Assembly: GCA_002403175.1 (NCBI GenBank) | Contig: DHHG01000048.1 | Location: forward strand, 1-7,176 | Origin: Syntrophaceae bacterium UBA4778 | Lineage (GTDB): Bacteria > Desulfobacterota > Syntrophia > Syntrophales > UBA4778 | Length of the DNA stretch: 7,176 bases | Reading direction: 5' to 3' | In this document: one piece after another, positions 1-6,473 of the stretch | Numbering within the stretch: the first letter of the stretch is position 1 | How the letters are laid out: every line of letters begins with the position of its first letter | Program-made: the position numbers and the translations under genes | The notes under the pieces: generated by a model | Told to the model about the DNA's origin: nothing | What the model saw: only the letters and a program-made list of their open reading frames with translations | Databases searched by the model: none

Positions 1-1125
1 CGGAGAAAAATTAATTGTCGGCAGGACCGTATCGCGTCTCATACCTTCCATTGCCAGAATCGTTTCAATGGCGCTGGAGGCACCCATCGCATGCCCCGTT
101 TGCGATTTATTGGCCGTGACCGGCGGAATCCGGTTCCCGAATATACTCAACAGGGAGTCATTCTCCACTTTATCACCTATTTTGGTCGACGTTCCGTGCG
201 CATTCACCGCATCGATATCGTCCGGCTCTATACCAGCATGGGCTATGCTCTCTGCAATACAGCGTTGAACCGTTTCCGGATTCGGGGCGACAAAATGGCG
301 CGCATCCGACGTCATGGACCAGCCTGCAATCTCAAAGGCGCCTTTCAATCCGCGTGAATCGGCAAAGGACCTGCTGGCCAGGATTATGCAGCCGGCACCT
401 TCCGAAACCACAAAACCTCGCCTGTTCTTCGAAAAAGGGCGGCTCGCTTTTTCAGGAGGTTCATCAACCTGGCCTTCCTTTGGCCGGTAACAGCCGTTCA
501 TCGATGCGAAACCCCCGACAATGGGTTCGACCAGGGGAAAATCGACCGCACCGCATATCGCCAGATCCGCCATTCCCGATTCGATGAACATGGCGCCGAT
601 AATCATGGAGGTCGATCCGGTTGCGCAGGCCGTAATGGTAGACGTAATCGGACCGGTAGCTCCGGTCATGATGGATATCTTTCCGCTCACCATGTTGATA
701 CAGGAATTCGGATTCGTATACGGATGAGGAATCTTCCTCTCGGCGATCCAGAGCCTGTCTGCACGGATGACTGCATCGAGACCGCCCACGGCGGAGCTGA
801 AAGTTACCGCAACTCTCGGCGCCAGATCCGCCGTTATCTCAACCCCGCTTTTTTCCAGAGCTCTATGAACAACGAGCATGGCGTGTTTAAAAATGGGAGA
901 AGACCAGAGCGCCATATCCCGTGATGCCAGAAAAGGGTATTTCCTGACATCGATATCGTCTACCTGACCGGCTATTCTGACGGGGAATTGAGGGGCCAAG
1001 GGAAACCGGGTGAGGGCACCAATGCCGCTTTCACCCCTTACAGCCCGCTCCCACTGGATCTCTAATTCAGTACCCAATGAGGAAACAGCATCATATCCTA
1101 ATATGACCGGTCTGATTCGATTCAT
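1..1125 (-). CDS. FabF-type beta-ketoacyl-ACP synthase (KAS II family), C-terminus cut by window edge
   Basis: This is a condensing enzyme that would extend an ACP-bound acyl chain by two carbons with malonyl-ACP, in the cytosol. The frame starts at ATG 1125 (MNRIRPVILG) and stays open to base 1, giving 375 residues; about 35 C-terminal residues are missing compared with a usual FabF of about 410. The full catalytic set is visible: nucleophile Cys167 in ITACATGS, His310 in NAHGTST, Lys340 and His345 in NKSQTGHAMGAS. The spacing matches KAS I/II enzymes. The intact Cys means it is a working ketosynthase and not a chain-length factor. It follows a radical SAM gene after 42 bp; upstream of the ATG only a weak GAG-type ribosome site is seen. 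In this setting it is probably a pathway-specific synthase and not the housekeeping FabF, but that is inferred from its neighbours. Confidence 0.95.
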   Translation of the reverse strand, partial: MNRIRPVILGYDAVSSLGTELEIQWERAVRGESGIGALTRFPLAPQFPVRIAGQVDDIDVRKYPFLASRDMALWSSPIFKHAMLVVHRALEKSGVEITADLAPRVAVTFSSAVGGLDAVIRADRLWIAERKIPHPYTNPNSCINMVSGKISIMTGATGPITSTITACATGSTSMIIGAMFIESGMADLAICGAVDFPLVEPIVGGFASMNGCYRPKEGQVDEPPEKASRPFSKNRRGFVVSEGAGCIILASRSFADSRGLKGAFEIAGWSMTSDARHFVAPNPETVQRCIAESIAHAGIEPDDIDAVNAHGTSTKIGDKVENDSLLSIFGNRIPPVTANKSQTGHAMGASSAIETILAMEGMRRDTVLPTINFSP

Positions 1126-1167
1126 GATGTTGTGATCTCGGATGCGGGCATCAGGAATATGCAGGCT

Positions 1168-2166
1168 CTACCAGGGGATAAAACGATAAAGTTTGGCGAA
1201 CATTTCATAGACTTCAATCCAGTTCTGAAGATCCCGGGTTGTATTCATGTGATCCCGTTTATTTACCATGACCCAGCTCATATGAGCGGCGCCGTCTTTG
1301 CAGATGGAGCAGTCTCGGGTTGCGGACGTGCAGCATCGATGGATGGTTTGAAGGTCCGAGGCCCAGCGCACGAATCGAATAAGCCGTTTGGGTTGAGGGC
1401 TTCTATTATCCAACTGCTCGGTGACGGAAGGGCATTCGTTCCAACCGAAGGAGCGCCCCAGCATCTTTCCCGTTGTTATGATTTCGTGATAGTACTTGCA
1501 GGATATAACCGACTGCGGATAGCTGTCCAGCATGGCATCCATTTCAAAACGAATATCTCTCAGCTTTTCTTCGGACCAGTAAAAGCCGTTTACGTCCTCA
1601 TCATTGGTCAGAAGTTGCAGATGGACTTTCAATCCGGCATCGGAAATTTTTCGGATGACGTTCTCGATCCTTCCGACCTGTTTGGGGGTAATGGTATACA
1701 GATAGTAGCTGTTCGGATCTCCTTGATAATTACGAAGAGAAACAGCAAAGGTATTTTTACCGCGAAGAATCTTTTCATCTTCCTCATCTCCCCAGAGAGA
1801 GATTCCCACCATCATGTCCGGAAAGCGATCCCGGGGAACTTTAATCTGGCCGTTTGTTGCGCAATAGGTCGGCATAAGGCGATAGAAAGCCTCAACCCGG
1901 TCCAGCCGCAAAGTCGGTTCCCCCCCGATCAGTATTGCCAGGTTGACTCCCCGTTCCTTTTCCCTCTGAACGAAATTATGCCATTTTTTGATGTCCATCT
2001 CTTCGACTGCCACTTCATGCTCTTTGGAAGAGAAAAAGAAGCAGCCTTTGCAGCGCAGATTGCATTGATTGGTGACATCATAAATGGAGCTGCGTATATT
2101 CAGAGCGGAAATCTTCCGGTATCGTTCATGCCAATCGGCATCCAGTAATGAACTGACAGTCTTCAT
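1168..2166 (-). CDS. Radical SAM protein with C-terminal cysteine motif (paralogue 1)
   Basis: This 332-residue radical SAM enzyme has the cluster-binding motif Cys35-x3-Cys39-x2-Cys42 (CNLRCKGC), followed by IGGEP at residues 80-84, which contacts SAM, then an ATNG segment and a GISLWG strand of the partial TIM barrel. The C-terminal part carries Cys245 and then Cys278-Cys279-x6-Cys286-x2-Cys289, which could hold an auxiliary Fe-S cluster, as in SPASM or twitch enzymes; that role is inferred. It is collinear along its length with the protein encoded just upstream (2299-3390), so the pair probably arose by duplication. It starts with ATG at 2166 after a weak purine-rich stretch (AAAGAG) and ends in TAG. 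The reaction is unknown; its place among ACP, hotdog and ketosynthase genes suggests radical chemistry on a lipid or acyl chain. A peptide-modifying role is less likely because no precursor peptide gene is seen. Confidence 0.9.
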   Translation of the reverse strand: MKTVSSLLDADWHERYRKISALNIRSSIYDVTNQCNLRCKGCFFFSSKEHEVAVEEMDIKKWHNFVQREKERGVNLAILIGGEPTLRLDRVEAFYRLMPTYCATNGQIKVPRDRFPDMMVGISLWGDEEDEKILRGKNTFAVSLRNYQGDPNSYYLYTITPKQVGRIENVIRKISDAGLKVHLQLLTNDEDVNGFYWSEEKLRDIRFEMDAMLDSYPQSVISCKYYHEIITTGKMLGRSFGWNECPSVTEQLDNRSPQPKRLIRFVRWASDLQTIHRCCTSATRDCSICKDGAAHMSWVMVNKRDHMNTTRDLQNWIEVYEMFAKLYRFIPW

Positions 2167-2298
2167 GATTTTTCTCTTTCAAAACTTATTCTCATCCGCT
2201 GTTGGCCGGGGGCGCATTCCATGAGAATGCACAATTCAAGGCAAGCGTGCGCCTTGCCTCTAAACCTTTTAAAGAGCCTGAAAGGTCGTCTTATAACC
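2167..2298. other. 132-bp spacer between the two radical SAM genes, with inverted repeats
   Basis: This is the longest gap within the ACP-radical SAM-ketosynthase part and contains no convincing open reading frame. It holds three short inverted repeats: accttt/aaaggt (arms 2264-2269 and 2281-2286), aggcaag/cttgcct (2239-2245 and 2253-2259, 7-nt loop) and gcattc/gaatgc with a 5-nt loop near 2215-2231. The segments ggcgca and tgcgcc could also pair with each other, which would exclude two of these hairpins. No run of T follows a stem on the minus strand, so a classical terminator is not supported. mRNA processing, stability or differential expression of the downstream genes are possible roles. 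Confidence 0.5.
2239..2259 (-). repeat. 7-bp stem, 7-nt loop inverted repeat
   Basis: The arms aggcaag and cttgcct are perfectly complementary around a seven-base GC-rich loop. It lies between two co-directional radical SAM genes and is not followed by a T tract, so it may be an RNA stability or processing hairpin and not a terminator. A stem of this length can also occur by chance. Confidence 0.4.
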
Positions 2299-3390
2299 TT
2301 AGGCCCGTTGAGGAGGTTGAATCAACCTGGCGCACAGGTTCATTCCCTTTTCGTAACCCATGACCCATACGGCTAGATATGTGTCCACATAATCAAGCCA
2401 GGATTTGAACGTATCAGGATCTGTTACATGACGATGAAGACGCGCGGTTACAACAGCGCTGCCCGAAGCGTAATGCCGGCAATCATTGCAATCGGTATCG
2501 GGAACGCAGCAGGCAACATTGCGATCCCAGGTTAAATCCGCGCGATACTGCTTGAAGCTACGTCCCAGGCCAATTTCCGTAGAGGGATTCATTCTGGGAT
2601 AGGAACAGCTGTATAGTGCGTGGAGTCCGGTCGGCTGCGTATGGGCAACTGCGTTGTAATGGGAGAAAAGAACATTTTGGGGATATTGCTTCAGAAGATC
2701 CAGCATGACCTGGCGGGTATGGCCCAGAGAATCCTTCGTGTGTCGAAGGTTCCCGGTGTATCCGACAGGGGCGGAAAAGACATTGAAGGTTATTTTGCCG
2801 TCGTGTTCCGCAATGATATCTGTTACCTCCCGAACCTCGTCTATGTTTTCCCGTGTAAAGGTATAAACAAAAACAGCCCTGGGATCGTGTTTATAATTAT
2901 CGATCTGTTTCAGCAGGAGATTTTTTGCCTTTCTGATGCGCAAGCTTGTCTCGTCGTTACCCCAGACGGAGATATGGATCTTATATCCGATCGATTCGTG
3001 AATTCGCTTGAACCCGTTGGTAGCAATGCAGCCCAACGGTATCTGTTCATAGCAGACGTCCAGAATATCAGGAACCAGTGAGGGTTCTGCGCCTGCCAGA
3101 ACGACATAGGTAATGCCTCTTTTCTTCTCCTCTTCCATCAGCGTTCGCCATGCCTCTGGGTTTTCGTTCGGCTTTGCGAATTGTTTATCCCCTTCATAAT
3201 AATAGCACCCGTCGCAACGGATATTGCAGCGGGTCGTCATATCATACGTCGATTCCCTGAGAAAAAAGAATTTGCGGACCTTTTCCCACCTCTGGCGGAC
3301 CTTATCTTCGGCAAGAATTTCGGAAAATTTCCAGGTTTTGGTATTGCAATCACTCGGGATTTTTTCCAGAGCGTTTATAGAATAATTCAT
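2299..3390 (-). CDS. Radical SAM protein with C-terminal cysteine motif (paralogue 2)
   Basis: This 363-residue radical SAM enzyme is collinear with the product of 1168-2166. From the ATG at 3390 (MNYSINALEK) the cluster motif is Cys55-x3-Cys59-x2-Cys62 (CNIRCDGC). It is followed by AGAEP at 99-103, a variant of the usual GGEP, then ATNG and HISVWG as in its paralogue. The C-terminus has a Cys in YSCSYPRMNP and then Cys294-Cys295-x5-Cys301-x2-Cys304, the same pattern as paralogue 1 with one residue fewer; it may bind an auxiliary Fe-S cluster. The frame also opens at TTG 3402, four codons earlier, but that triplet is part of the TTGGA that serves better as the ribosome site for the ATG. It follows the ACP gene after 18 bp, so the two are surely co-transcribed. 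An ACP-bound or lipid substrate is plausible but not shown. Confidence 0.9.
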   Translation of the reverse strand: MNYSINALEKIPSDCNTKTWKFSEILAEDKVRQRWEKVRKFFFLRESTYDMTTRCNIRCDGCYYYEGDKQFAKPNENPEAWRTLMEEEKKRGITYVVLAGAEPSLVPDILDVCYEQIPLGCIATNGFKRIHESIGYKIHISVWGNDETSLRIRKAKNLLLKQIDNYKHDPRAVFVYTFTRENIDEVREVTDIIAEHDGKITFNVFSAPVGYTGNLRHTKDSLGHTRQVMLDLLKQYPQNVLFSHYNAVAHTQPTGLHALYSCSYPRMNPSTEIGLGRSFKQYRADLTWDRNVACCVPDTDCNDCRHYASGSAVVTARLHRHVTDPDTFKSWLDYVDTYLAVWVMGYEKGMNLCARLIQPPQRA

Positions 3391-3408
3391 TTTTCGTTCC
3401 AAAAGCGT

Positions 3409-3687
3409 TTACTTATTTTCCAGCTTGTCCAGAATATAGTCGGCAATTTTACGAACTGTGCCGAGCTGAGGATAATCATCTTCATCAATAGTGATGCCAT
3501 AATCATCCTGAAGGACTAGGACTACTGTAGCCAGATCCATACTGTCAATCCCAAGTTCGTCGACCAGATCGAGATCGGGGGAAAAGGTTTCCGGGGTCAG
3601 GTCCTCTATTTTCAACTCCGAAATAATAATTTCGGCGATTCGAATGATCAAAGAGTCTTTTTCCATATTTGCTGCACTTCCAGACAC
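3409..3687 (-). CDS. Acyl carrier protein
   Basis: This small acidic protein of 92 residues has the four-helix ACP pattern and the phosphopantetheine site GIDSMD, with Ser49 as the attachment residue. The Asp-Ser is conserved; Met replaces the more usual Leu after it. The protein would carry the growing acyl chain as a thioester for the ketosynthase and hotdog protein encoded beside it. The start is GTG at 3687, chosen because a perfect AGGAGG lies seven bases upstream; starting at the internal ATG (codon 8, base 3666) would leave that site unused and drop only a short leader. It ends in TAA, 18 bp before the next radical SAM gene. It is probably a dedicated ACP and not the housekeeping AcpP, since it sits among radical SAM genes, away from fabD, fabG and plsX type neighbours. 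Confidence 0.95.
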   Translation of the reverse strand: MSGSAANMEKDSLIIRIAEIIISELKIEDLTPETFSPDLDLVDELGIDSMDLATVVLVLQDDYGITIDEDDYPQLGTVRKIADYILDKLENK

Positions 3688-3694
3688 GAATAAT

Positions 3695-3700
3695 CCTCCT
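3695..3700 (-). promoter_or_regulatory. Strong ribosome binding site for the ACP gene
   Basis: The minus strand reads AGGAGG, a full match to the anti-Shine-Dalgarno consensus, with a seven-base spacer to the GTG at 3687. It fixes the start of the ACP gene and is the strongest ribosome site in the window, in keeping with the large amounts of carrier protein such pathways need. Confidence 0.85.
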
Positions 3701-3745
3701 GAAAAGTTATGTAACAGGCTGAACAGCCTAGTTGCATACTAAAAA

Positions 3746-4150
3746 TTAGGCGGCCTCATGGGCTCGTTTTTCATCAGATAAAATTTCCGCAGTTAACATT
3801 CCTGTGCATGCGATTTCACCTTCAGAAAATATTTTAAAAAGATAAGTGCGGTTCGTATCGCGATTCTGAGAGGAGATGGAAATAGAAAGCGACGTATTCG
3901 GTTTGACAGGCAATTTGAATCTGACTTTCCTGATTCCCAGGAGAGCTACCTTGTTTCCTGCGCCCGATTCAATCTTTCGAATGACATCGGTCACTATGGA
4001 TAGAAGCGCTATGCCGGGCAGAATCGGATCATTTGGAAAATGTCCGGAAAACCAGGGGGATGCGGAATCGATATACGCCTCAGCCAAAACAGAGCCGCCC
4101 GGTTCCGCCTCTCGGATATTCTGAGATAAAATCTGCCAGATTTCCTGCAT
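3746..4150 (-). CDS. FabZ-like hotdog-fold protein (3-hydroxyacyl-ACP dehydratase family), catalytic Glu replaced by Ser
   Basis: The 134-residue protein has the size and signature of the FabZ/FabA-like hotdog family: GHFPNDPILPGIALLSIV at residues 36-53. FabZ removes water from 3-hydroxyacyl-ACP using a His in GHFP and a Glu 14 residues later. Here His37 is present, but the position expected for Glu is Ser51 (PGIALLS instead of the usual PGVLxxE). The protein may therefore use another acid, act as a thioesterase or acyl-binding partner, or be a dehydratase with changed chemistry. It starts with ATG at 4150 with no good ribosome site, ends in TAA, and lies 58 bp before the ACP gene, its obvious partner. 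Family assignment is secure; activity is not. Confidence 0.88.
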   Translation of the reverse strand: MQEIWQILSQNIREAEPGGSVLAEAYIDSASPWFSGHFPNDPILPGIALLSIVTDVIRKIESGAGNKVALLGIRKVRFKLPVKPNTSLSISISSQNRDTNRTYLFKIFSEGEIACTGMLTAEILSDEKRAHEAA

Positions 4151-4175
4151 ATAGGCTTATCACATTACCCACTTA

Positions 4176-4204
4176 TCTAAATTCGCACCTTTATCACTGA
4201 TCAA
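4176..4204 (-). promoter_or_regulatory. Weak sigma-70-like promoter candidate for the hotdog-ACP-radical SAM genes
   Basis: The minus strand has TTGATC at 4199-4204 and TTTAGA at 4176-4181 with a 17-bp spacer. Only four and three positions match the consensus boxes. It is listed because it lies in the largest gap and points into the hotdog gene about 25 bp downstream; chance occurrence is quite possible. Confidence 0.2.
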
Positions 4205-4223
4205 AGTGCAAATCAATCATTTT

Positions 4224-4234
4224 TGGCCCGGCCA
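4224..4234. repeat. GC-rich palindrome (TGGCC-C-GGCCA), possible operator
   Basis: An 11-bp odd palindrome, tggcc and ggcca around a single c, sits between a T run on one side and caaaa on the other, which extends the symmetry. Its place upstream of the hotdog gene and next to the weak promoter candidate would suit a repressor or activator site. No regulator gene is present in the window. Confidence 0.3.
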
Positions 4235-4251
4235 CAAAAGGGGAGGGGATC

Positions 4252-4277
4252 TCTGAAATTGGTATTTCAAATTCAGA
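4252..4277 (-). repeat. Imperfect hairpin after the deacetylase gene
   Basis: Two 10-base arms, tctgaaattg and caaattcaga, are complementary except for one mismatch, around a six-base loop. On the minus strand the stem is AT-rich and is followed by a C-rich stretch and only four T, so it is a poor intrinsic terminator. It could mark the 3' end of the upstream transcript or act in RNA stability. Confidence 0.35.
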
Positions 4278-4293
4278 ATCGAAAAAAAGCACC

Positions 4294-5145
4294 TCAACTC
4301 CGACCTACGAACTCGGAACCATGAATTTCGATCCGGCGCATGATTGGCCTTTCAATTAATTTTGAAAGGGCTACGACCCTAAGCCCTTTCTCTTTTAAAC
4401 CGGAAAGGATCAGATCGACTTCTCTCAACCAGATCTCGGCGGAAGCCCCTTCCGGTTTGATATCGTGTAACATGACGATATCCCCAGGTTTCACTTTTCG
4501 GAGAATTTTCCCGGATAAAGCGTCCAGTCTCCGGTTGCCGAAATCATTTGCGCGGCAGGAGAAGGTGATCGCAAATAATCCCAGTTTCGGAAGAATTACC
4601 GCCAGTTTCGGGTTGATTATACCAACGGGTGGCCGAAAGGCGACCGGCTCGATACCGAATCTCCGCAAAAGGGACTGTGTGGATTCGATTTCACGAATTA
4701 CCGTCGATGAGCGGCGCAGCATCAGCAGGGGATCATGGTGATAAGAATGATTACCGATATCATGTCCCCGTTTGAGGATCTCCCCAATCAGCTCTCCAAA
4801 TCTTAGGGCTCTCTCTCCGGTTACAAAGAAAGATGCCGACACATGGTGTTTTTCCAGAAGATCCAGAAGGGCTTTTGTCGTAACCGGATCCGGACCGTCA
4901 TCAAAGGTGAGGGAAATCATGTTCTTTTCGGCTTTACCGCTGCAGACAACAGGCAAAAAGAATCCTATGGTTGGGAAAAACGGGGCTGTCAGGCAGAGCA
5001 AGACAAAAATCGCCAGAGGGATAGCTGCCCATTGCGGACTCAGAAAGGCAAGGAACAGCGCCGAAAAAAAGGACAACAGGCCTGTTACGAACGCCGGTGA
5101 AATTGGTTCTCGTCCGAAATGTATCATCGAATCAGATATTCCCAT
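4294..5145 (-). CDS. Membrane-anchored polysaccharide deacetylase family protein (NodB/CE4)
   Basis: The 283-residue protein has two hydrophobic segments (about 18-35 and 40-67), which should anchor it in the inner membrane, followed by a NodB homology domain. CE4 motifs are present in order: TFDDGP (80-85, Asp83 a metal ligand), HDIGNHSYHH (128-137, His133 and His137 metal ligands), FRPPVG (170-175), a diverged fourth motif around SCRANDF (196-202), and LHD (226-228). CE4 enzymes use a divalent metal to remove N- or O-acetyl groups, usually from sugars. The start at ATG 5145 overlaps the upstream gene by 22 bp and has CGGA a few bases before it; the ATG at 5127 would give a 4-bp ATGA overlap and a protein of 277 residues, and cannot be excluded. 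Why a deacetylase sits in an acyl-chain cluster is unknown: it may act on a glycolipid headgroup or an acyl ester. Confidence 0.9.
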   Translation of the reverse strand: MGISDSMIHFGREPISPAFVTGLLSFFSALFLAFLSPQWAAIPLAIFVLLCLTAPFFPTIGFFLPVVCSGKAEKNMISLTFDDGPDPVTTKALLDLLEKHHVSASFFVTGERALRFGELIGEILKRGHDIGNHSYHHDPLLMLRRSSTVIREIESTQSLLRRFGIEPVAFRPPVGIINPKLAVILPKLGLFAITFSCRANDFGNRRLDALSGKILRKVKPGDIVMLHDIKPEGASAEIWLREVDLILSGLKEKGLRVVALSKLIERPIMRRIEIHGSEFVGRS

Positions 5146-6473
5146 AAAGGTCCGGTAAATCCCCGCGAATAGAGCTTCTCCAACATTTTATAAATACCGG
5201 GTAAATGAGACCCGAGGATCCAATTCTTCCGCTGAGAGGCATGAGCTTTCAGCCGATCTGAAACGACCTCCCGGGTGATTGCCGGAGAATAATAAAAAAC
5301 AGGTTCGAGAAGATTTGCTCCCGTTGCAATCTGTTTTTCCTTGAGCGCTCTTTCGTACAAGGGCGCATTTGGGTAAATTCTGATCCCACAGAATGCGAAG
5401 AAAACGGTTTTTTCGAGTTCGGAGGTATTAGTCAGTGTCTCATCCAGCGTTCTTTCGTCTTCGCCGGGGCCGCCCAGCATGAGGTAGTGGGCAATATGGA
5501 CTCCGGCTTCTCTTGCCTCTCGATGAGATTCAAAAACATCCTTGGTACGGAAAGGTTTACGATACGCATCCAAAATCGGGTCCGATAGGGCTTCCGTGCC
5601 GAATTCGATGTGCATCAATCCTGCATCGGCCAGAATCCGGTAGTAATCAGCCGGGGGTCGGGTGGGGGTGAAAAATCCTCCCCACGGAATAGAGAGCCCC
5701 ACCTCTTTGAAAGCCAGCGCAATCTTCAGGCTGTGATCGTAGCTGCCATTGAAAGTCGAGTCAGTGATATAGAGATATTTTGCTCCTGCGTTCTGAAGCA
5801 TTCGTGCCGTTCGGGCGACTTCTTTCGGTTCCGCAAAGCGAAACCGGCTCCCTTCGATGTGCGGATAGGTGCAATAGATACACCGGAACGGGCACCCCCT
5901 TTTGGTCTGCAGATTGAGCATGCCTCCCTTCTCCAGATAAAAGGGGAGATAAGAGTGCTCGGGGATACTTTCGAGATGGTAAGAGGTGGTAAGGGGTTCC
6001 GGAAATACAACGTGACCTTTTCCGATCACGACTCCCGGCATACCGGAAACTGGCTCCTTTTTCTCCAATGCTCGCAGGAGCAGCAGAAATCTCTCCCCCT
6101 CTCCCACAATGCCGAAATCGGCGTCGAGTTCCGCCATGAATTCTGAGGGTAACATGGTGAAGGCGCTTCCACCCAAGACAATAACGCTTTTCGAGTGCGA
6201 TCGAATCGTCGAGATCAGTTTCGGGATTTGCCCGAAAAAGGTTTCGGAATACAGACCATCGACATTATCGATATTTCTGATCGAAAGCCCGATCACATCG
6301 GGACAAAATTCGAGAAGAACCGCTTTTAGCGCTTCGCTGTCCTTCAGCTCATTCATATCTACACTCTTCACCTGATGGTATCGGGAAATGGCATTCATGA
6401 CATAATCGATGCCGATCGGATAGGTCGGATACGGCTGCACCATGGTGTTGGTTGAGATAAGGAGTACCTTCAC
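5124..6473 (-). CDS. B12-binding radical SAM enzyme
   Basis: The 449-residue protein combines an N-terminal cobalamin-binding Rossmann domain (about 1-150, with KVLLIS, LGGSAFT near 100-106 and GEGE at 124-127) and a radical SAM barrel with Cys194-x3-Cys198-x2-Cys201 (CPFRCIYC). Further barrel landmarks are TDSTFN (237-242), IEFGTEA (289-295) and MLGGPGE (332-338). The classical B12 ligand motif DxHxxG is not seen, which is normal for this class. Such enzymes methylate unreactive carbons or rearrange and cyclise substrates; members occur in hopanoid and other lipid pathways. The start is GTG at 6473, supported by GGGAG seven bases upstream and by a 4-bp GTGA overlap with the end of the desaturase gene. 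The end overlaps the deacetylase gene. Substrate and reaction cannot be told from the sequence; a lipid is suggested by context. Confidence 0.93.
   Translation of the reverse strand: MKVLLISTNTMVQPYPTYPIGIDYVMNAISRYHQVKSVDMNELKDSEALKAVLLEFCPDVIGLSIRNIDNVDGLYSETFFGQIPKLISTIRSHSKSVIVLGGSAFTMLPSEFMAELDADFGIVGEGERFLLLLRALEKKEPVSGMPGVVIGKGHVVFPEPLTTSYHLESIPEHSYLPFYLEKGGMLNLQTKRGCPFRCIYCTYPHIEGSRFRFAEPKEVARTARMLQNAGAKYLYITDSTFNGSYDHSLKIALAFKEVGLSIPWGGFFTPTRPPADYYRILADAGLMHIEFGTEALSDPILDAYRKPFRTKDVFESHREAREAGVHIAHYLMLGGPGEDERTLDETLTNTSELEKTVFFAFCGIRIYPNAPLYERALKEKQIATGANLLEPVFYYSPAITREVVSDRLKAHASQRKNWILGSHLPGIYKMLEKLYSRGFTGPLWEYLIR

Larger units (their letters stand above)
4151..4293. other. 143-bp spacer between deacetylase and hotdog genes, possible regulatory region
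   Basis: This is the longest non-coding gap and divides the window into two gene groups. Just after the deacetylase stop the minus strand has a run of seven T, but no stable stem directly precedes it, so termination is doubtful. Further on are an imperfect hairpin (4252-4277) and a GC palindrome (4224-4234). A weak sigma-70-like pair, TTGATC (4199-4204) and TTTAGA (4176-4181), is separated by 17 bp and would place transcription start shortly before the hotdog gene; the match is poor and may be chance. Confidence 0.4.

Noticed and set aside
1132..2148. Long plus-strand open frame of 338 codons
   Set aside because: It lies almost exactly opposite a radical SAM gene with clear motifs; its own translation shows no recognisable domain and no ribosome site. 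It is a shadow of the real gene.
2620..3081. Plus-strand open frame of 153 codons
   Set aside because: Antisense to the second radical SAM gene, with no domain-like pattern in the translation.
1168..3390. The two radical SAM proteins as peptide-modifying (RiPP) maturases because of their SPASM-like cysteine tail
   Set aside because: No small precursor peptide, transporter or protease gene is present, and the neighbours are acyl-chain genes.
3391..3402. TTG start four codons before the ATG of the second radical SAM protein
   Set aside because: The TTGGA stretch fits better as the ribosome site for the ATG at 3390, whereas TTG itself has no clear site upstream of it.
4205..4240. Sigma-54-type promoter suggested by GG and TTGCA on the minus strand
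   Set aside because: The distance between the GG and GC elements is far from the fixed spacing this promoter class needs.
4284..4293. T run after the deacetylase gene as an intrinsic terminator
   Set aside because: No stable GC-rich stem ends directly before the seven T; the nearest short pairing lies about nine bases away and inside the coding end.
5610..6146. Plus-strand open frame of 178 codons
   Set aside because: Antisense to the B12-radical SAM gene; the opposite strand has full domain motifs over the same bases.
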